DNA of 5,104 nucleotides. Source: Thermococci archaeon (GTDB taxonomy: Archaea > Methanobacteriota_B > Thermococci > Thermococcales > Thermococcaceae). Under the pieces are notes generated by a model. The model saw only the letters and a program-made list of their open reading frames with translations. It was not told the origin of the DNA and did no database searches. The translations under genes were made by a program, and so were the position numbers. This document shows positions 1 through 5,043 of this stretch, piece by piece (position 1 is the stretch's first letter; each line of letters opens with the position of its first letter). The stretch covers positions 1 to 5,104 of the forward strand of contig QMUI01000088.1 in the NCBI GenBank assembly GCA_003660485.1. The letters are read 5' to 3'.

Positions 1-8
1 CAGCTCCT

Positions 9-388
9 CTAGAGGATAAACAGGTGTGGATAGCGGTTGTACAGGATTCTCTCAGCTATGAGGCTTGTTAGATGCCTAACCACTGACCACTGGCGGATTT
101 CTCAAAGAATAACAGCTGGATTGAATAGACTTGGCTCTTTTCTTTTCCTGATATCATACAGGATTTCCGTGTTCCCCCTATGAAAGTGTAGAGCCTGTTC
201 ATTCGAGTGGACTTTCCTCTTCTGGTTTGGGGCGATGCTGTATCATATGTACTCCCGAACTTCAGCACCTACTAAAGGGGAAGGGTTTTGGCGCTTTAAC
301 GCTTTATCGGGTGAGATTGGGGACTCTGCGGTCTCTGCTTATATGAGACCTGGGTTGGAAAGAGAGTTAGGTAGAGGGTAGTTACAGT
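9..388 (-). pseudogene. Decayed protein-coding remnant, family not recognised (tail of the 540 reading frame)
   Basis: On the minus strand one frame stays protein-like from about 388 down to a TAG at 9-11. It is broken only by TAA at 339-341, TGA at 243-245 and TGA at 102-104. The segments read, for example, YSIAPNQKRKVHSNEQ, HFHRGNTEILYDIRKRKEP and LIAERILYNRYPHLFIL, rich in charged and aliphatic residues with AGG/AGA and ATA codons, like the intact genes. It follows the open reading frame that starts at 540 after one change of frame near 385, so the two together could be one broken gene of roughly 175 codons. I recognise no family. Chance is not excluded: three stops in about 125 codons is only about half the number expected at random. 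An overlapping 66-codon frame at 68-268 looks less natural. Confidence 0.33.
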
Positions 389-540
389 AAGTCCTTCCGT
401 AGATCCATCCTGGTTTCCGCTATGGTGGCAGGTAGCTGAAGGAATTCCCTCCAGGCCATGGAGCCCCTCACTAGCCTCTGATAAATCACCTGTCCCTGTC
501 GAGGTTTCCCCTTTTTATTCCACCTTAGCGTGACCATCAT
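382..540 (-). CDS. Small unrecognised open reading frame (52 aa), possibly the intact head of a broken gene
   Basis: ATG at 540-538 (a second ATG follows directly) opens 52 codons ending at TAA 384-382. The protein begins MMVTLRWNKKGKPRQG, is basic, and has an amphipathic middle (YQRLVRGSMAWREFLQL). There is no Shine-Dalgarno site, but a TATA-like TTTTAATATT at 570-561 lies about 26 bases upstream, which would place the transcript start at the ATG (leaderless, common in archaea). A perfect palindrome sits between box and start. Downstream, another frame stays protein-like to position 9 but has stops, so this may be the surviving N-terminal part of a pseudogene rather than a working small protein. 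No cysteine pairs, signal peptide or membrane segment are visible, and I recognise no family. Confidence 0.35.
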   Translation of the reverse strand: MMVTLRWNKKGKPRQGQVIYQRLVRGSMAWREFLQLPATIAETRMDLRKDLL

Positions 541-543
541 TGA

Positions 544-559
544 TTGTGCATATGCACAA
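544..559. promoter_or_regulatory. Perfect 16-bp palindrome, candidate operator
   Basis: TTGTGCATATGCACAA is identical to its own reverse complement over all 16 bases. It lies between the minus-strand TATA-like box (570-561) and the ATG at 540, so a bound dimeric regulator would block transcription initiation of that reading frame. It is about 55 bp upstream of the mrp promoter element. The regulator is unknown. That it acts as an operator is inferred from symmetry and position only. Confidence 0.4.
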
Positions 560-560
560 A

Positions 561-570
561 AATATTAAAA
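561..570 (-). promoter_or_regulatory. Minus-strand TATA-like box for the reading frame at 540
   Basis: Read on the minus strand the element is TTTTAATATT, preceded by ACAAGC. Its centre is about 26 bases from the ATG at 540, the standard archaeal distance from TATA box to transcription start. That predicts a leaderless or nearly leaderless transcript. The upstream BRE is weak. Confidence 0.4.
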
Positions 571-574
571 AGCT

Positions 575-602
575 TGTTGGACAGTTTTGAGTATAACCAA
601 CA
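575..602. repeat. Inverted repeat TGTTGG-N16-CCAACA between divergent promoters
   Basis: TGTTGG (575-580) and CCAACA (597-602) are exact inverted copies 16 bases apart, placed between the minus-strand TATA-like box (561-570) and the plus-strand BRE/TATA (612-625). The same interval has a direct repeat ACAGTTT (581-587 and 601-607, spaced about two helical turns). Six-base arms can arise by chance, so a regulatory role is only suggested by position. Confidence 0.22.
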
Positions 603-611
603 GTTTAAAAG

Positions 612-625
612 CCGAAAAATTTATC
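612..625 (+). promoter_or_regulatory. BRE/TATA promoter element of mrp
   Basis: CCGAAAAATTTATC matches the archaeal pattern of a purine-rich BRE (CCGAAA, 612-617) joined to an AT-rich TATA box (618-625). The expected start is about 25 bases downstream, near 646-648. That leaves a leader of roughly 12-14 bases containing the ribosome-binding site GGTGGTG at 649-655, five bases before the ATG at 660. The fit of promoter, ribosome-binding site and start supports both the promoter and the chosen start codon. Confidence 0.65.
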
Positions 626-659
626 GCGGACACAGAAGAGCGTATTTCGGTGGTGTTCC

Positions 660-1535
660 ATGGAGGCTAACAGGGAAGAGGCACTTAAAGCCCTCCAGAG
701 TATAAAAGAGAATATTAAAGCTAAGGAGTCACATTGGAAATACAAGGTAGCTGTCCTTAGCGGCAAAGGAGGCGTCGGAAAAAGCACGGTTGCGGTCAAC
801 CTCGCAACTGCCCTCGCGAAGAGGGGCTTTCGGGTTGGTCTCTTAGATGCAGACATTCATGGACCCAATGTTGCCAAGATGATGGGTCTGGAAGGAGTTG
901 ATGTTTTGGCCGAGAGGATGGAGGACGGGCGCTTTGAGATGATTCCACCTGAAACAGACTTCGGAGGCAAAACGGTACCAATAAAGGTGATGACGTTGGG
1001 ATTCATGGTCGGCGAGGATCAGCCTATAATCTGGCGTGGTCCTCTCGTTACAAAGGCTATCTGGCAGCTTTTAGGAGATGTCAAGTGGGGTGAGCTTGAT
1101 TTCTTTGTGGTGGACTTCCCTCCGGGAACGGGTGATGAAATCCTAACCGTCGTCCAGAGTATAAATCTCGATGCAGCAATTATTGTCACAACACCACAAG
1201 AAGTCGCTTTACTCGATACGGGCAAGGCCGTTAACTTCATGAAGAAGATGGAGATCCCCTACATTGCCGTTATTGAGAATATGAGCTACCTCATATGCCC
1301 ACACTGTGGAAACGAGATTGATATCTTTGGCAGGGGTGGAGGGAGAAAGCTGGCCGAAAAGGAGGGCGTTGAGTTCTTAGGTGAGGTTCCAATAGACTTG
1401 AAGGCGAGAGAGGCAAGTGACGCAGGAATTCCGATAGTCCTCTACGGCGACACTCCGGCGGCCAAGGCATTTGAAGGAATAATAGAGAAACTCGTTAACA
1501 GGTTGGAGGAAATAAAAAAGAGGAACTCTAGCTAA
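660..1535 (+). CDS. mrp: Mrp/NBP35 (ApbC) family P-loop ATPase, iron-sulfur cluster carrier
   Basis: This 291-residue cytosolic protein belongs to the SIMIBI class of P-loop NTPases. Family members bind a [4Fe-4S] cluster across a dimer and pass it to target apoproteins with ATP binding and hydrolysis. After a charged helical N-terminus (about residues 1-27) come the deviant Walker A SGKGGVGKST (34-43, with the signature lysine K36 and K41), the switch I region DADIHGPN (63-70), and the switch II/Walker B stretch VVDFPPGTGDE (150-160). The cluster-binding CPHC follows at 213-216 (C213, C216) within NMSYLICPHCGNEIDIFG. Length and motif order match archaeal Mrp proteins. It lacks both the N-terminal four-cysteine cluster of eukaryotic NBP35 and the DUF59 domain of many bacterial Mrps. 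The ATG at 660 is favoured by GGTGGTG five bases upstream. It has its own promoter and no close partner gene. Family assignment is firm; its client proteins cannot be told from here. Confidence 0.95.
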   Translation: MEANREEALKALQSIKENIKAKESHWKYKVAVLSGKGGVGKSTVAVNLATALAKRGFRVGLLDADIHGPNVAKMMGLEGVDVLAERMEDGRFEMIPPETDFGGKTVPIKVMTLGFMVGEDQPIIWRGPLVTKAIWQLLGDVKWGELDFFVVDFPPGTGDEILTVVQSINLDAAIIVTTPQEVALLDTGKAVNFMKKMEIPYIAVIENMSYLICPHCGNEIDIFGRGGGRKLAEKEGVEFLGEVPIDLKAREASDAGIPIVLYGDTPAAKAFEGIIEKLVNRLEEIKKRNSS

Positions 1536-1570
1536 GTGCACTCCTTGATGATTTCTCTTATGGCTTCTGA

Positions 1571-1585
1571 GAGGATATTATCCTC
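1571..1585. repeat. 15-base palindrome downstream of mrp
   Basis: GAGGATA-T-TATCCTC is a perfect inverted repeat with one central base, 36 bases after the mrp stop. As RNA it could form GAGGA/UCCUC with a UAUUA loop. It precedes the T-tract at 1597-1601 by eleven bases. It might aid 3'-end formation of mrp, be a binding site for a regulator, or be chance. Confidence 0.25.
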
Positions 1586-1596
1586 CTATTAACAGC

Positions 1597-1606
1597 TTTT
1601 TATATT
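1597..1606 (+). terminator. T-rich tract after mrp (possible terminator; alternatively a TATA-like box)
   Basis: TTTTTATATT lies about 60 bases after the mrp stop. Runs of five or more T are the usual intrinsic termination signal in Thermococcales, so this is the best candidate for the mrp transcript end. The same bases also resemble a TATA box preceded by AACAGC, which would start a transcript near 1627, but no plus-strand gene starts there before 1879. Confidence 0.3.
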
Positions 1607-1837
1607 GGGCACTAAAGTAGGGAAAATTGGGAAGCAGTTTTAGGTTTAGACGTGGGTTTTAAGTTCGAACGTGAACTGTCCGAAGATGTGATAGGGCTCT
1701 AAAAGTAGTTCCTAACAGATGGATACTCGTCATAGATGGGAGGTAGAGTCAATGGTTCCTGGTTCAATTTTGTTATTGTTTTAGCTTAGCTATGCAGAAC
1801 AAATGTTAATTCGTTGGAGGAGGAAATCGGGGGATGA

Positions 1838-1846
1838 GTTTTAAAC
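1838..1846 (+). promoter_or_regulatory. TATA-like element of the carboxyltransferase gene
   Basis: GTTTTAAAC has its centre near 1842, placing a start near 1868, about 11 bases before the ATG at 1879. The short leader would contain the ribosome-binding site AGGGGGTT (1868-1875). The BRE upstream is unclear. If this is right, the TTG at 1861 lies outside the transcript and cannot be the start codon. Confidence 0.4.
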
Positions 1847-1878
1847 TATCTTAGATAAATTTGAATCAGGGGGTTAAA

Positions 1879-3639
1879 ATGGTTGAAATTATCGACACCA
1901 CGTTTAGGGATGCTCATCAGTCCCTTATAGCTACAAGAATGAGCACGAAAGATATGCTTCCAATTGCGGAGAAAATGGACAAAGCCGGCTTTTACTCTAT
2001 GGAGGTTTGGGGTGGAGCAACTTTTGATGCTTTACTAAGGTTCCTAAGAGAAGATCCATGGGAAAGGCTGAGGCTCTTAAGAGAGCATATAAAGAAAACA
2101 AAACTCCAAATGTTATTGAGAGGTCAGAATATTGTTGGTTACAGGCATTATCCGGATGATGTTGTTGAAAAATTTGTAGAGCTCGCTTATAAAAATGGAA
2201 TTGACATTTTCAGAGTTTTTGATGCCCTTAATGATGTTAGGAACATGAAGACTTCTATCAAAAAAGCAAAGGAAGTAGGTGCTGAGGTTCAGGGGTGTAT
2301 ATGCTATACTACTGGTCCCATATTCACCCTAAAGTATTACATGAGTAAGGTTGACGAGCTTATTAACCTTGACGTTGATTACATAACGATTAAAGACATG
2401 GCTGGGCTTGCAGACCCTCAAACCGCTTACAACCTCGTTAAAGAGATTAAAGAGCGCTATGGGATTAAGGTCAACTTCCACACTCACGCAACGAGTGGTC
2501 TGGCAGTAGCCACATATTTAAAAGCAATTGAGGCTGGAGTGGATTATATAGACACCTCAATCCATCCATTAGCCGGCGGGACGGCGCAACCTGCAGTTCA
2601 GACAATGTACTATGCAATTCCAGAAGCAAAGAGGCCAAAACTCGACATGAAATTAATCCATGAGATTTCCAGGTACTTGGCAGATCTCCTGGAGAGGAAG
2701 TATGATCATCTACTAAGCAAAAAAGCTATACAAGGAGATCCAAACGTTCTAATTCACCAGATTCCCGGTGGAATGTACTCAAACTTAATAAAACAGTTGA
2801 GCGAGCTTAAGGCCTTGGACAAACTTGATGAAGTTCTTGAAGAAATTCCGAGGGTCAGGGAGGATCTTGGATATCCACCCCTAGTTACGCCAACATCCCA
2901 AATAGTTGGAGTACAAGCAGTCTTGAACGTCCTCTTTGGAAGGTACAAGCGAGTGACTAAGGAGACTAAGGACTACGTGAAGGGGTTGTATGGGAGGCCC
3001 CCAGCTCCGATAAAGGAGGAGGTGAAGAAGCTTATCCTTGGTGATGAGGAACCGATAACCGTGAGACCAGCTGACTTGCTTGAACCGATGCTTGATAAAG
3101 CGAGGAGAGAGCTTGAGGAGAAAGGATATTTAGAGAGGGAGGAGGATGTTGTAACTTACTGTTTGTTCCCACAAGTGGCTTTAGAATTCTTTGAGCTTAG
3201 GAAGCAGGGTAAATTGAAGCCGGTTGAGGAGAAGCCAAGGGGCAAGATGATAAGGATCTACATAAACGGGAGGGAGTACAAGGTTTGGGTTGAGGGGGTT
3301 GAGTTTGAGAGGTTGGTGCCCTCCAGGTATGCTCAGCCACAAATGTTGCCTCGGGCCGTTCCAAGTGTTCAAGTTCCAAGGTCATCTCTGCCAATTGAAA
3401 CCCCAAAACCACAAGCGGTCGCTGGTGCTAATGTTGTCACTGCTCCGATGCCTGGGAAAGTCTTGAAAATCCTCGTTAGAGAAGGTGATAGGGTAAGGGT
3501 AGGCCAAGGGCTTCTAATCTTAGAGGCAATGAAGATGGAGAATGAGATTCCTTCTCCCATGGATGGTGTTGTGAAGAGGATCCTCGTGAAGGAAGGTGAT
3601 GCCGTCGACACAGGACAAGCATTAATTGAGCTCAAATGA
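1879..3639 (+). CDS. oadA: Pyruvate/oxaloacetate carboxyltransferase with biotinyl domain (oxaloacetate decarboxylase alpha / pyruvate carboxylase subunit B)
   Basis: This 586-residue protein transfers a carboxyl group between carboxybiotin and pyruvate/oxaloacetate. The N-terminal TIM-barrel carboxyltransferase domain (about 3-265) opens with IIDTTFRDAHQSLIATR. Likely metal ligands are D11, K172 (ITIKDMAGL) and H201/H203 (NFHTHATSG). The K-to-HxH spacing of 29 equals that of Klebsiella OadA as I recall it. GGTAQPA follows at the end of the barrel. A conserved PYC/OADA helical domain spans about 285-455, then INGREYKVWVEG near 463-474, a proline-rich linker (about 480-518) and a biotinyl domain (519-586) with biotinylated K552 in EAMKMEN, 34 residues from the C-terminus. 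ATG 1879 is chosen over TTG 1861 because AGGGGGTT ends four bases before it and family proteins begin close to DTTFRD. No biotin carboxylase or membrane beta subunit is in the window, so carboxylation and decarboxylation roles cannot be separated. Confidence 0.93.
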   Translation: MVEIIDTTFRDAHQSLIATRMSTKDMLPIAEKMDKAGFYSMEVWGGATFDALLRFLREDPWERLRLLREHIKKTKLQMLLRGQNIVGYRHYPDDVVEKFVELAYKNGIDIFRVFDALNDVRNMKTSIKKAKEVGAEVQGCICYTTGPIFTLKYYMSKVDELINLDVDYITIKDMAGLADPQTAYNLVKEIKERYGIKVNFHTHATSGLAVATYLKAIEAGVDYIDTSIHPLAGGTAQPAVQTMYYAIPEAKRPKLDMKLIHEISRYLADLLERKYDHLLSKKAIQGDPNVLIHQIPGGMYSNLIKQLSELKALDKLDEVLEEIPRVREDLGYPPLVTPTSQIVGVQAVLNVLFGRYKRVTKETKDYVKGLYGRPPAPIKEEVKKLILGDEEPITVRPADLLEPMLDKARRELEEKGYLEREEDVVTYCLFPQVALEFFELRKQGKLKPVEEKPRGKMIRIYINGREYKVWVEGVEFERLVPSRYAQPQMLPRAVPSVQVPRSSLPIETPKPQAVAGANVVTAPMPGKVLKILVREGDRVRVGQGLLILEAMKMENEIPSPMDGVVKRILVKEGDAVDTGQALIELK

Positions 3640-3656
3640 TTAATAACCTAACAGCG

Positions 3657-3675
3657 AGATTTTTAAAAGAAATCT
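3657..3675. terminator. Hairpin with T-run after oadA, possible bidirectional terminator
   Basis: AGATTT (3657-3662) and AAATCT (3670-3675) are exact inverted arms around TTAAAAG, beginning 17 bases after the oadA stop, with five Ts at 3660-3664. It sits where oadA and the minus-strand remnant converge. The T-run supports termination of oadA. On the opposite strand there is a run of four Ts. The stem is AT-rich and weak. Confidence 0.33.
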
Positions 3676-4170
3676 GCGACCCTCTTGGTGGTCACTGGTA
3701 GTTTGATCTCTTAATGAGGATCGGATTCACAGTGTCTGGTTTGAAGGTCTTGTTCACGTGATCCTTGAGTATCTTCGCCTGGCTTAACAGTGTTCGTGAA
3801 GTACTCGAGGCGGCATGAAGATGTTAAATCCAATGGGCAAATGTGGTGTCACTCTTGTCAGTAGGTCCGTTTAAGTGGGTATTCTGTAGATAAGGGGATT
3901 TATAGAATCTCCCCTATTCTGTGCGGAGCGTTTCATTTTGTCAATTTCGTCGAAGATGAATGTGAAGGTTCCTAGCGCATCTTTCAAAAACTTAATCTTC
4001 CTCATCCCCTCCTTTGTCCCAAGCTTGCGACTTCGCTACGAGCCGAATTGTGCGAGTCTTACTAATTCTTGAACCTATGGATGAGCATATTCGCGAAATG
4101 GACTCCTTTAAGGAACGGTTAAAGTGCTTTAAGGCTATTCTCTTCCCTAAGAGGAAGTGATTAGAAACAT
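3663..4170 (-). pseudogene. Decayed minus-strand gene with an apparently intact promoter, family not recognised
   Basis: This remnant lies between the convergent oadA and CPBP genes. From an ATG at 4170 it quickly loses frame. Protein-like pieces follow: LPLREENSLKAL and PFLKGVHFANMLIHRFKN (about 4157-4065), then an ATG at 4005 opening 44 codons (RKIKFLKDALGTFTFIFDEI near its start) to TAA 3873-3871. The same frame continues as DLLTRVTPHLPIGFNIFMPP to TAA 3786-3784. A second frame carries LLSQAKILKDHVNKTFKPDT and VNPILIKR to TGA 3694-3692, and a third LPVTTKRVADFF to TAA 3665-3663. Three frames in series with natural-looking pieces and a sensible last stop suggest a gene of about 165 codons broken by frameshifts. 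The 44-codon piece has GGAGG only two bases before its ATG. I do not recognise the family. Bases 4171-4346 hold no other gene that I can see. Confidence 0.4.
3893..3915. repeat. Imperfect hairpin flanked by 8-base direct repeats
   Basis: AGGGGA (3893-3898) pairs with TCCCCT (3910-3915). Inner ATT/AAT pairing is possible around TATAG with a two-base bulge. The hairpin is flanked by exact direct copies of TATTCTGT (3880-3887 and 3915-3922). This lies inside the minus-strand remnant. It could be the footprint of a small insertion or simply chance. Confidence 0.2.
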
Positions 4171-4192
4171 GGCTTTCACTTAAGACCATTGG

Positions 4193-4201
4193 ATTTATAA
4201 G
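4193..4201 (-). promoter_or_regulatory. TATA box upstream of the minus-strand remnant
   Basis: Read on the minus strand CTTATAAAT is a near-ideal archaeal TATA box. Its centre lies about 26-27 bases before the ATG at 4170, so the predicted transcript would be leaderless. The bases upstream (AACAACC) are a weak BRE. On the plus strand the same sequence, ATTTATAAG, is also TATA-like, but no plus-strand gene follows it. Confidence 0.4.
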
Positions 4202-4346
4202 GGTTGTTTCACGCTGAATCTTTTCCTCTAGTAGCTTCCATAATTGGATTATTGAGCTGATAATTGTCTAAGCCAGGATATTTATCAAATGTAAAGGAGA
4301 CTAGACTAGAGAAATTCCCTATAATAATTCGATTGTTATCCTCTTC

Positions 4347-4937
4347 TTATCCTAAAATACTATGTTGGGAAGCTAAGATGCAAAGGACATCAAAGAATGC
4401 TGAACCAAGCCAGTGAACTACAAAACTCGGTAGGAAGCTCTCTTCTCTTAGATCTATTATTGCAAATACTATCCCAGCAAAGAAGGAGTATGGGATCTCT
4501 ATTGGAGGTTTTCCAACGTGCAGAATGGTATAAGGAATTGCTTGGCCTAGAATACCTAGCCATTTATTTTTCTTTGCAAGGGGGAAGAGGAGAAAGCCCC
4601 TAAAGAATGCCTCATGTAGAAACATAACTACCCCCATCTTGAGCTCCCCTAAGATGAAACTATAAACTCCTGAGTAGGGGAACCTGGGGTAGTAACTTCT
4701 CATACTTTCATCAAGGAGCCCCAGGAAACTCATTATTACGGCGACTCCTAATAGAACCAGTGTGCTCCTCCAGCTTTTTGGAAGTTTAAATCCAACGTCT
4801 TTAAGCTCTTTCCTGAATAGGATCAGGGGGATTAGAAGGTAGAAGAACCCTAAATATGCGATCCACTCGTTAAACGTTCCTGGTATCCTTGAGGGGATGA
4901 ATGCCACTATGAGGAGTATTAGTATCCTGGGATCCAT
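4347..4937 (-). CDS. CPBP-family (Rce1-like) integral membrane protein, putative intramembrane metal-independent protease fold
   Basis: This 196-residue, very hydrophobic protein has about six to seven membrane segments (near 5-15, 25-41, 58-75, 90-107, 126-140, 150-162, 169-188), without a cleavable signal peptide. CPBP proteins share the fold of the CAAX protease Rce1. Their three motifs appear in order: HEAFFRG (108-114), the second-motif histidine H140 in YTILHVGKPP, and H175 in VVHWLGS. In the usual motif 1, EExxxR, the first glutamate is the catalytic base; here it is histidine (H108), with E109 and R113 kept. Position +4 after H175, often asparagine, is S179. Activity is therefore uncertain and a non-protease role is possible. 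ATG 4937 has no clear ribosome-binding site but a TATA-like box about 26 bases upstream, suggesting a leaderless transcript. The gene stands alone and converges on oadA; its substrate is unknown. Confidence 0.85.
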   Translation of the reverse strand: MDPRILILLIVAFIPSRIPGTFNEWIAYLGFFYLLIPLILFRKELKDVGFKLPKSWRSTLVLLGVAVIMSFLGLLDESMRSYYPRFPYSGVYSFILGELKMGVVMFLHEAFFRGFLLFPLAKKNKWLGILGQAIPYTILHVGKPPIEIPYSFFAGIVFAIIDLREESFLPSFVVHWLGSAFFDVLCILASQHSILG

Positions 4938-4957
4938 ATAGGTTGCTTCCCTGTTGT

Positions 4958-4967
4958 CCTATTAAAC
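4958..4967 (-). promoter_or_regulatory. TATA-like box of the CPBP gene
   Basis: On the minus strand GTTTAATAGG has its centre near 4963, about 26 bases from the ATG at 4937, which predicts a leaderless message. This agrees with the lack of a ribosome-binding site before that ATG. The BRE position (GCGGTA) is not a good match. Confidence 0.42.
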
Positions 4968-5043
4968 TACCGCCGCCCTAATAGTTGTACTTCGATCCAA
5001 GGCCCAAAACCCAAGGAGAGGATCTCTACATAGATAGCAGGAA

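Larger units (their letters stand above)
1532..1785 (-). pseudogene. Decayed minus-strand coding remnant between mrp and oadA, family not recognised
   Basis: The minus strand reads AKTITKLNQEPLTLPP and then IYDEYPSVRNYF in one frame from 1785 to a TAG at 1701-1699. It continues in a second frame as EPYHIFGQFTFELKTHV (1699-1649), NCFPIFPTLVPNIKSC (1639-1592) and EDNILSEAIREIIKECT (1585-1535), ending at TAG 1534-1532, which overlaps the mrp stop codon on the other strand. Internal stops are TAA 1648-1646, TAA 1642-1640, TAA 1591-1589 and TAG 1588-1586. The last segment looks like a typical amphipathic C-terminal helix. The composition suggests a small former gene converging on mrp, but I know no matching family. 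Short random frames can look like this, so this is a weak call. No other gene is visible in 1536-1878. Confidence 0.3.

Noticed and set aside
605..856. 83-codon minus-strand frame over the mrp promoter and 5' end
   Set aside because: It lies opposite a well-supported gene and its promoter, and its serine/leucine-rich composition is typical of antisense translation. The same applies to the minus-strand frames at 796-981 and 1019-1240.
1545..1569. C/D-box-like pair TTGATGA ... CTGA after mrp
   Set aside because: The first C-box base does not fit the consensus, there is no C'/D pair or terminal stem, and such short motifs are common by chance.
1641..1703. Plus-strand coding-like stretch reading GLDVGFKFERELSEDVIGL
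   Set aside because: It is opposite the minus-strand remnant, has no start codon or ribosome-binding site and ends at a stop. Only one strand is likely to have been coding, and the minus-strand pieces extend further.
1861..1878. TTG at 1861 as the start of the carboxyltransferase, adding six residues
   Set aside because: ATG 1879 has AGGGGGTT just upstream and fits the usual distance to DTTFRD. The TTG has no ribosome-binding site and the TATA-like box would start the transcript downstream of it.
3181..3635. Several 63-88 codon minus-strand frames opposite the 3' end of oadA
   Set aside because: They are antisense shadows of the proline-rich linker and biotinyl domain, with no promoter, ribosome-binding site or natural-looking composition.
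3992..4189. 65-codon minus-strand open frame
   Set aside because: It overlaps the proposed remnant in a different frame. No promoter fits its ATG at 4189, because the TATA box at 4193-4201 is too close, and the serine/isoleucine-rich sequence is less natural than the pieces in the other frames. It is not fully excluded.
4397..4603. 68-codon plus-strand frame
   Set aside because: It is antisense to the CPBP gene, whose motifs are clear, and has no ribosome-binding site.
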